Source of the DNA: Delphinus delphis
Lineage: Eukaryota > Chordata > Mammalia > Artiodactyla > Delphinidae
Assembly (NCBI RefSeq): GCF_949987515.2
Contig: NC_082691.1
Span: forward strand, 61,201,740 to 61,265,739
Length of the DNA stretch: 64,000 nt
Direction: 5' to 3'
Positions 24,901-33,900 of this stretch are shown in pieces. A program made the translations under genes and the position numbers. Every line of letters starts with the position of its first letter. The stretch's first letter is position 1. The notes under the pieces are model-generated. The model was not told the origin of the DNA. It saw nothing but the letters and a program-made list of their open reading frames with translations, and searched no databases.

Positions 24901-27900
24901 ACTAGGCTACATTTGGTTATTTGGGAATTTTGACTGCATCTAAGTGATTATTAAATAAGCAGGAATAAAAGTACTGAAATTAGTTACCCATAGCATCAGT
25001 TAATTTTGCCTCCTTTTCATGATAATTGGCTGGTTACCCAATGGCTGAAAACTTTTCTTAACCTAGGAACAGCAAGACAATTAGTAGGGATAAAATAAGG
25101 ACACTCCCAAATTTGAAAACACTGCTTAAGAAAGGTTTTGAGGTAACTGCTCATAATTTTGGATAGTCTTAGTGGCTTTGAAAATGGGAGATGATATGTA
25201 ACAGTCCTAAATGACACAACGGAAGCCTTGACATCTATTAACTCTCTGGAAAATGCATGTATAGTCATTGTATTGCTGCAGTTCTGTGACCTAGAATGAG
25301 TTTTCAGCAATCGGAAGGAGGCCTTGGGCTTTATACTGCCCCCTTTTGCATTTGAGCCATCACCTGAATTCCCCATAATGATGATCAGAGTGGAATATTT
25401 TGGGTGGTCTCATGCCAAGAGCTGCTCTGAACTCTAGTGTCCTCTGACATTCTCTAGAGATCACTCTAAGGAAAGAGTTGGGTACACAAGGCAAATGTGT
25501 TTAATGGCCCACCCTGTAGCTGAGCCCCTCCATTCACAGACGCCACATCAAGAAGAGGCTTTGGAAAGCATCTTTGTAAGTGAAATGAAGAAAAGTTGCT
25601 CTGCCATTTCATGCACCATTGTACTAAATATTATGTGTTCTGCACTATTCCCTCAGTGGGATAGCATATTGCCACATCCCTCACCTCGGAATGATTCCGT
25701 AAATGTCAGGTAAACATTAACCTAACCAAGATCTGTAGCACAGGATAGGAGGAAAAAAAAAGGTAGAGGAGGCTCACTTATGCATTTAATATGAAAGGCT
25801 TTCACAAACAAGGAGAGCTATATGAGAGAGATGAAGTTAGAACTCATAATCAGATATTTGACATCAAATCATAACTTGACTAATTATTCTGAAAGTACCA
25901 GGGAATGTGAATCAAGTCATGCCCTTTCCAGAACTCTTAACAGCATGTGCTTCTAATGGCAGAATTGGCTTACAGTACAAGTTTTCTTCTCGATGGTGCC
26001 TGAAGGTAACAAAGGATGTCTCTGGGTACTTGTTCCATCTCTGTCAACTGGTTATTGAGTTGGCTTTTCTCCATACAATTCATTTTGCCCAAAGCTTAGT
26101 CACTGTAAAGAACTTGGGGGTACTTTCCTAGTAGTAGGTTTTTTTAAATTATATCAAATATTTATCATTTGACCAAATAGGTAAATACAGTACCATCTAC
26201 TACCTCATAACCCCATTACTTCCAGAGAAGATCTTCATCCAGAATTTGCAGTTTATCGTTATATAATGAATGTTTTTATACTTTTACTATATATTTATGT
26301 GTCCACAAACAGTATCTAGTAATGTATTGCATGTTTTAAACTCATGTACATGGTGTCACATTATACACATTCTTCCTTTTTCACTCAGTATTTTCAGATT
26401 TATTCACTGCTTATTCACTTTCAAACCTTTCTTTGTTCGTGATTCTTGCCTAAGGACTTCCTAGTTTAGCTCATTTGCAGAACTGAGATGATTGTCACTT
26501 CCTGAGCTCAGTGAATGATGGATTTCACCTTTTCTGGCTTTGCTTGTCTACTTCTCAAGCTGTCTCCTAAGACTTAGATTTGCATTTCTCCTTTGCCCTC
26601 TCTACAACCCAAAGTAACTTTGCAAATTCTCACTAATTATAGATTTACAATAGAGAAACACTCTCATATATTCTGTTCCTGGACAGAATAGCTATCCACC
26701 AACAGTAATGGAAAGGTAGTTCTTGTTCAGATGCTATGATAGGTTGAGGCATAATCTCTAAATACCTCATAGAAAGTTTTTGACTAACCATTAAAGAAGT
26801 CAAATCTGCATCTTTATGAATAGAATAAGGTTCCAATTTTTTCAAGATGTGGCTGGGAAAAGGCACGTTTTTCATTTTCATTATTTTGTTTTATCACAAA
26901 GAATAAACATTAGTTTTGTCAAAATGGTTTAATGTGACAAGAATGCCCCAAGTTCTCATTGCTTTTAGCTTTGTGACCTTGGGCAGGTAACTCTCTCTCT
27001 GGGTCTTCTATTTTTTCATCTGTAAGAGGAAGAGAATTGGGCAAGGTGATTGTCAACACTTCCTACTTAGAAATTTTGCCTCAGTTTCTAAGGAACTGAC
27101 AGATTTCAGAGAACTGGGAGAAGGGAATCATTTATGTCTTTCAGAGGCCAAAAATACTTCCAGATTATAGAACATGCATTATGATAATGAATGGGTATTA
27201 TAGTGAAGATTAATGTATTTCATTATCTAATCTTCTCTGGGTAACCAAAATAGGTCAATGCTTAGACTTCATCCTAATTTAATGCAGCCTCACATGGCAG
27301 GGATATTTGCAGCCCTAGAAGTCAGCTAAAGACTTGGGGCAAGTCCTTTTCATTTATGAGTTTTATTTTATTTGTTGGTATTCAATTGTGGAGGTGGTCT
27401 TCCTAGGCCTGAGTCAGGACCTAGCCTAAATTCTCTGCCTCCCTCTTCTCCCATTAGACTTACTGGCCCACATTTTGCCCAGTGGGACTCTTCTCTGGCA
27501 AGATGCAGGCACAGCAAGGAACAACTGCCTTCTCTAGAAGGGCTGGGGGGAGACACAGATCGTGTTGCTGTACAAACACGCTCCCTTCCTTAGACCAGCC
27601 TGCCCCTCTTACTTGGACTCACAGCATCCTTGTTTTCTTGCTGTCCCATAGAAGGGAGCATGGAGAAGGGTTTCTGGGCTTTTTTGAGTGGTTGACTTCA
27701 CAGGCAAAGTGTAGGAAAGGTATAAGGCCCCTGAGGTTGGGGTAGCACTGGATCCAGAGCCCTTATAAACAGGCAGTTTGTCTGCCAGGTGAACTCTGGA
27801 GCCGAAGGCTCAGGGACCAGGACAGCGGTCAGCTGCGTTTGCTGCATACCGTAAAGAAATACTGATCTCCTTTTACTTCCCTACCACAATTCCAAATCAG

Positions 27901-30900
27901 AATGATCGTGACTGTTAGTAGAAGAAAATAATACTGTCTGTATAGGAGAAAAGACTTCAGAGACTATACCTCCAGAATGCCCTCTGTGGTTACCTCTGGG
28001 AGGCATGATTATAGGTTTCTTTAGTTCTTCCCTTTTTGCATTTTCCTGAACATTACTTGTGAAATCAGAAAAAAAGCAGTAAGTGTTATTTTAAACTACC
28101 ACGGTGCCTCAGGTGGGAAGTTTAGAATCCTTGACACGGCATAAAAAAGGTCCTCACAGTTTGGCCCCAGCCCCAGTGATCTGCAGCCCTACTGGACTGT
28201 TCCCCCTTCATGCCACCATCTCTCACAACTGCATGTAGCTTTCTCTGTCTGCAGCCCCAGGTACCACCCTACTCTCTGCCCTACCCAGCCTTTGAGACTC
28301 CTTTGGAGAATTCTTTCTGTGCACTTGCTCCCAGGCTGGATTCATCTCTCTTTTCCTGTAGCACTGGATAGAGATCTCTGTTACAGCAGTCAGCAATTTG
28401 CATAACGATGATTTGTTAAAGGCTGGCTCTCTTATAAACCCATGAACTTCCTGAGGGCAAGGGACTGAGTTTAAAGCACCCAGTGATCCCTGCTGCCTTG
28501 CACTTAGTAAGGGGCAGTGGTAGACTCGCACTAAGTTCTTGCTGAATGGAGCAGCTGTTCCCATCACAGATGTCTACGAGCAGATTGTAATGGCACTAAA
28601 TTTCATCTACTGATTTCTAATGGCATTTAATACCTTACGTGGATTCGGATCACAAGAAAGAAAGTGTTCCCACTATACGTCTGTGACTCACCTCAGGATG
28701 TTTTCCATGGACTGTACACCTTCTTACCAGCCCAGATGGCTCCTTAGACGGTTAGAAATTTGACCGTCTTACTGATTTACTGCGGGGGCTGTGCCTAGTA
28801 TTTCCTGCCCGTCTGCACCTGTATGCTAGCAACCCTTTCTTCACTAAGGTCTTAAATACCATCTAAAATGTCCCTGATAACATCTGTCCCCTTAGAGAAT
28901 CAGATAGGTTTTAAGTGTGGCTTACATTGAAGACTTGTATCTTTGACACTGTCTTAGCCTACAGACTGCTCTCCTAAGAAAAAGATTGAATTTAATCTCG
29001 AGTTCTCCTTTAGGCTATTTCTAAGAGTCCTTTGTGCCCTTGAATTTATTGATTTTTATCATTTCTGCTTTAGCTTCACCACACTGGATGCTGGCATTTC
29101 AACCCATTCCTAAAACTTGAGATAGCCAGCGAAATCTGCTGTTAGAATTCAAACGTACAGTCTTCTTTTATACAAAATATAATGTATTTTATGCAAACTT
29201 GAATTATGTAAAATTGATACATGGTATGCTAAAAGTATTAATAAAGCCTCACCCAAATTTTAAAAATAGAAATTGACAAGAATTACATCATTTCAAAGCT
29301 GGAGGGCTTGAATAAATTGTGAAGTGTTCAAGCTACAGCCACATGGCAGTGCTATTTTGCCCAGTAATGCAGATACCTGATGTTCTTTGGCAGTATTCTG
29401 TGAACCGCACTGCTTTTTACTGCATAGGAGCCTGTGGTTGTGGATTTGGTGTCTTTTTTTTTTTGTTATTTTAACATCTGCTCTTGTTATAATTTAAAAT
29501 GTCTTTATATCCTATTACAGTGTCGCCCAAGCATTGATTAAATGGTTGATGGTGGTGCTTGTACTAGTGTTGAAACTAGCCCATGAAAATAAATAAGTTT
29601 GGAATAAAATTTAGATGTGGTAAAACATGATAAAGAAGGTCGAACAACCCCTATGATACTCTGTGCTGTAATTTAGGAGTGTGAGGACTCTGTAGACCAC
29701 TGGAGATGATGCTGAGAAAATAAAATGGAGCATTGAAATAAAAATGCACTGTGGTGATGCAGAGCTGTGCCCTCCTGAGAGCGCATTTATTCTTGTGGAA
29801 AAATCAGTTTTGAATTTTGCATGTATTGAATTATTCAAAGCCTTCAGGAACACATCCCTTGCATAAAATACAGTCATCTTGTTCTCGAGATTTTTTTTTG
29901 GTAATTAAAATTATTATATAGCAGTTTTTAAATCTCCTTTTAAAAAACTCACGGGGACAAAAATAATAGGTTTTTATCTTTAAAGTCTAGAATGTGAATG
30001 ACTTTTATCAATAGGCCTCACCATATACATTATATCTACCTTAATAACTTCAAGCTGTTCTTTCCATAATAGTTTTAAAGGTTTCTCGCTTTAAAACTGT
30101 ATATCCAGGGTCATAGGGACATCTAGGACAAGCATTTGACATCCCAGAATAGAATGTTAGAATTGAAGAGAACCTTAGAGTTCATTTTACAAAGGGGGAA
30201 ACAGATGGTTAGAGAGGTCAGCTAAGGGACTGGCTCAGGATCACACAACATTTCAAAGAACTGCATTTTTATATTTTTATAGTGTATTTTAAATTGTATT
30301 TAGTCTCTATATTACAGTATCTTTTCCTCCCTCTTTACTTCCTTATATGTATTGAATTTTCCAACCATGATAATAAGCTGAAGTTGAGATATGACACAGG
30401 GTAAGAGTGGAAATACCAATTTTTCTTTAAAAAAAAACCTCTGTAGGCTTTTTTCCTACTCAAGACTTTTGGGGTGCATAATCTCATAATTCAGCTTTTT
30501 TTTATCAGTTTCTAATACCAAGAGGAATGTGCTACTACATACATTAGAAAGGACATGATGCAAATAGCACATCAAATTCTGATGAAATTGTTCCTCATGG
30601 AGTTTTTCTTCTTTTCAAGATAATGCATATGGTAAAACATTACGGCAACACCATGGCTGGGTAGTTCGAGGGGTTTTTGCGGTAAGTAATCCTTCTGCCT
30701 CCTAATGTTCTGATGGTCACAGCAAGGTGTTTTGTTTTGCTTTGTGTGTGTGGTGTTTCTGTTTGTTTTTGAGAATAAGAACGAAATATTGCTTATTTCA
30801 TTTAAGTCTATAGGTCTTTGTTGTATGGAAATGTTGGCAATAAAAAGTAAGAAAAGACTGTTAGAATGTGCTTCACCTTATCTAGTTCCAGTGACCCTGA

Positions 30901-33900
30901 GAAGATTTGTCTCAGAAGTGGTTGCCTTCTGATGTGGTAGTAAAGAGTGTCAGTGTAGAGATAGGCAGGAAGCTGTCAAATGCTCACCATTGAGGGGAAA
31001 CCAGTGGTGGTTTCAAGCCCATAGCTCCCTCTGCTGCCTGTTAAAGTCAATCCTGTTAATTCTCAGATTTTAGTCAGGTTTTTTTCCCCTAAATTGAATT
31101 TTGTCTTGAATATTAACTGACCTGGATTGCCAGTGGCTAGGACTAGAAATATCTTCTTACCCAGCTATTTTCTTTATGGACGTGTTGGTATTCATATGTT
31201 TGGGCTCCTGTTAGCTACCGCTCCTTCCTTCCTTGCGTGACCTAGGAAGAGCACACACCTGAGAATCATAGTCCCCCGGACAAATCACTTAGCCTGCTTT
31301 GTGAAATAGAAGGAGAAGATGGCCCCTTTATGTCAGCAGTAATACTCTGTTATTCTCTCATCTGGGGAGAGGTCAGCCTTAGTCAGGTGCAGCCATGAAA
31401 AGGCGGAGTCTCATGTAGTGGTACAGTAGGAAATGTCATAGAGTATGAGTGTTGTTTGGAAGGTCGGGGGATTAAAAAGAGCCTTGCAGATGATGGTCTT
31501 TTACTAATTTAAAGCATGGGAGACATCATTTGCCTAAGGTAAGAACCGTTCAGGTCATGATTTACTAGGAGGCAGGTAAAGAAAGTGGGAAGAATTTACC
31601 GTGGAAGAAATCAAATTTTAGTAAAAATGAAACATTTTGGAAAGCATAGAGATGACTAGCTCTGTGTCCTACTGTTCACTGGAATAGGAGCCAGACCAGT
31701 TGCAGCCACTGACTGCTCACACTTACCTTCAGTGCATGTTTAATAACATAATAATAGTTGCCATTTGGCTGTTGGACGCTTACTGTGCATCAGGCACTGT
31801 GCCAGGTACTTCTGTGTTCACTCTCTTTGGTAATCCTCAGGATTAACTCCCACTATTGTACAAGTTCAGAACTGTTTGTTCCAGTCCCAGAGTGAGGCAG
31901 TGGCAGAGTCCAGGTCTAAACCCAGATCTGCTGTCTCCGAGGCTGGTGCCCATCCCACACATCACAGCTCTCCACAGTGAAGACAGAATAACTGAGAAAC
32001 TGCTAGTGAGAAATGAGGCAAAGGGTGCTGCTGCATTCATCAGTCTCCCTGAGTAAATACTGTGATTGCCTACAGGTGCCTCACACCCGCCTTCCCTCGG
32101 TGAGGTGACAGAGCATGAAAACACTGAGTTGCACCATTTATAAGAAACATAAATGTGGTTTGGGGTGGTTGTTTTTTTTCAGAATAGAAGGCAGAGTTTA
32201 ATCCTGAAATATTATTGATGATCCGAGATGTTGCCAACAAGAATGAAGCTATAGCACAAAATTTATCATACGCATGAGTCTTTAAAAGAACATTTTAACT
32301 TACAGGATTTTTCCCAATATATAGTAATTTAGACTCATTGTAAAAAAAAAAATTTTTTAATTATGGAAGAATAGAAAGGGTAAAAATTAAAATTGTCCAT
32401 AATCTCACCACTCTACAATAAGGATTTTTAACATTTTTGTGTTTTACCTTCTTAGCTCTTATTTTCATATACTTTTACATATTCTCTTCAATATGGTTCT
32501 ATTTCATTTCATATATTTATATAAATAGCTACTTATAGATACTTATATTTTTATATTTACATGTCTATTTTATGTGTATAATTACCTTTATTTTGTATAC
32601 CTACTCTGTATATGCATATAAATTTTTTGACATTTAGCTGGTTGTATAATTTTGTATTCTTTTTCTCCACTTTTTAATTTTTTATATTTTCTAGTTTTAT
32701 TGAGAAAGAATTGACAGACGTTACTGTATGTTGAAGGTGCACAGCATGGTGGTTTGATTTACATGCATTGTGAAATGCTTACCACAATAGCTTCAGCTAA
32801 CCTCCATCTTCTCATATAGATACAATTCAAAAAAAAGAAAGGAAAAAATGTTTCTCCTTGTGATGTGAACTCTTAGAATTTACTCTTGGAACAAGTTTGC
32901 TGTGTATCCAACAGCAGTGTTAGCCGTAGTCTTCCCCACTTATTTTTAGGGACTGCATAATATTTCCCTAGTATGGAGGTACCGTAATGTATTTGCCCAA
33001 ATCTCTGTGTTGGAAATTTCAGCTGCTTCTAAATTTGTTTTTACAGACAGAACAGCATCTGTTTTTATGCATTTTTGACTAAAACTGTTATTTCCTCAAA
33101 ATAGGTTCCTAGAAGTAGAATTGCTATGTCTAATACCAAGAAACTACAGCCACAACTTAGAATTGGAGCACTTACCATGCACTAGATGTTGTTTTAAGTG
33201 CTTTACTTACATAAAGTTATTAATCTCATAACTCTGAGGTAGGTTCTCTTATATTCCCTGCTCATAGACAAAGAAACCTGAAACACATAGAGGTGACGTA
33301 ATACACCCAAAGTTATAGAGAAAGAACATTTTGAAGACTTGATATTATTGCCAATAGTTTTTCAAGTTGCTGGTTTTTAAGAGAATAGATTATGTTGAGC
33401 ATTTGGCAACAGCCTTTTCAGTAGAGGAGCTACCTTTCAGTGTCTCTCCTGTTATCCTCTAAGTCTTCCCTACTTTGGAAAGCTTATTGAGTTTTCTAAT
33501 GTGCTAATTAAAATTATCAGGAGCAAATTCATTTAACTAATCCTGGTTGCTCAGGGAAATGGCTTTTACGCTCAAGGAATTTGACTTATTTACCAGACAA
33601 ACAGTGAACTTTTATCTTCAAACAGTTACCGTCTGTGGAACTGCTGGCCAGTCTAGGCTCTGCCTCTTTCTGTGGCTGCGTTTTGCCTTCATCTTCAGTT
33701 GAGTTCTGTCATCGTTTCCCGGATAGACTCGGCTGCATCACAGTCCACTAGGAGTCTTTAAGAAATCTGTAGTCCTGGGTTCCACTCTGGAGAAACTTTA
33801 AAAATTTTTTCTTTTACTTAAATATATATACACAGAGTTTTGTTTTGTTTTTTATCACAGAGTCCAAAAAGGTTATAACAAAAAATAGCAGTTTGTTCCA

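Larger units (their letters stand above)
21909..30619 (+). other. PLEKHA8: PLEKHA8 intron 12 (about 8.7 kb)
   Basis: Largest intron and free of young SINE or L1 insertions. Recognisable items: a GGGT/GGAT-rich microsatellite (about 22480-22506), MIRs (about 23290-23470 +, 24535-24680 -, 26960-27080 +), a MER5-type copy (24682-24865) and an L2 fragment (about 28090-28555 +). About 26200-26460 resembles a decayed LINE end. No internal exon was recognised. Confidence 0.75.
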
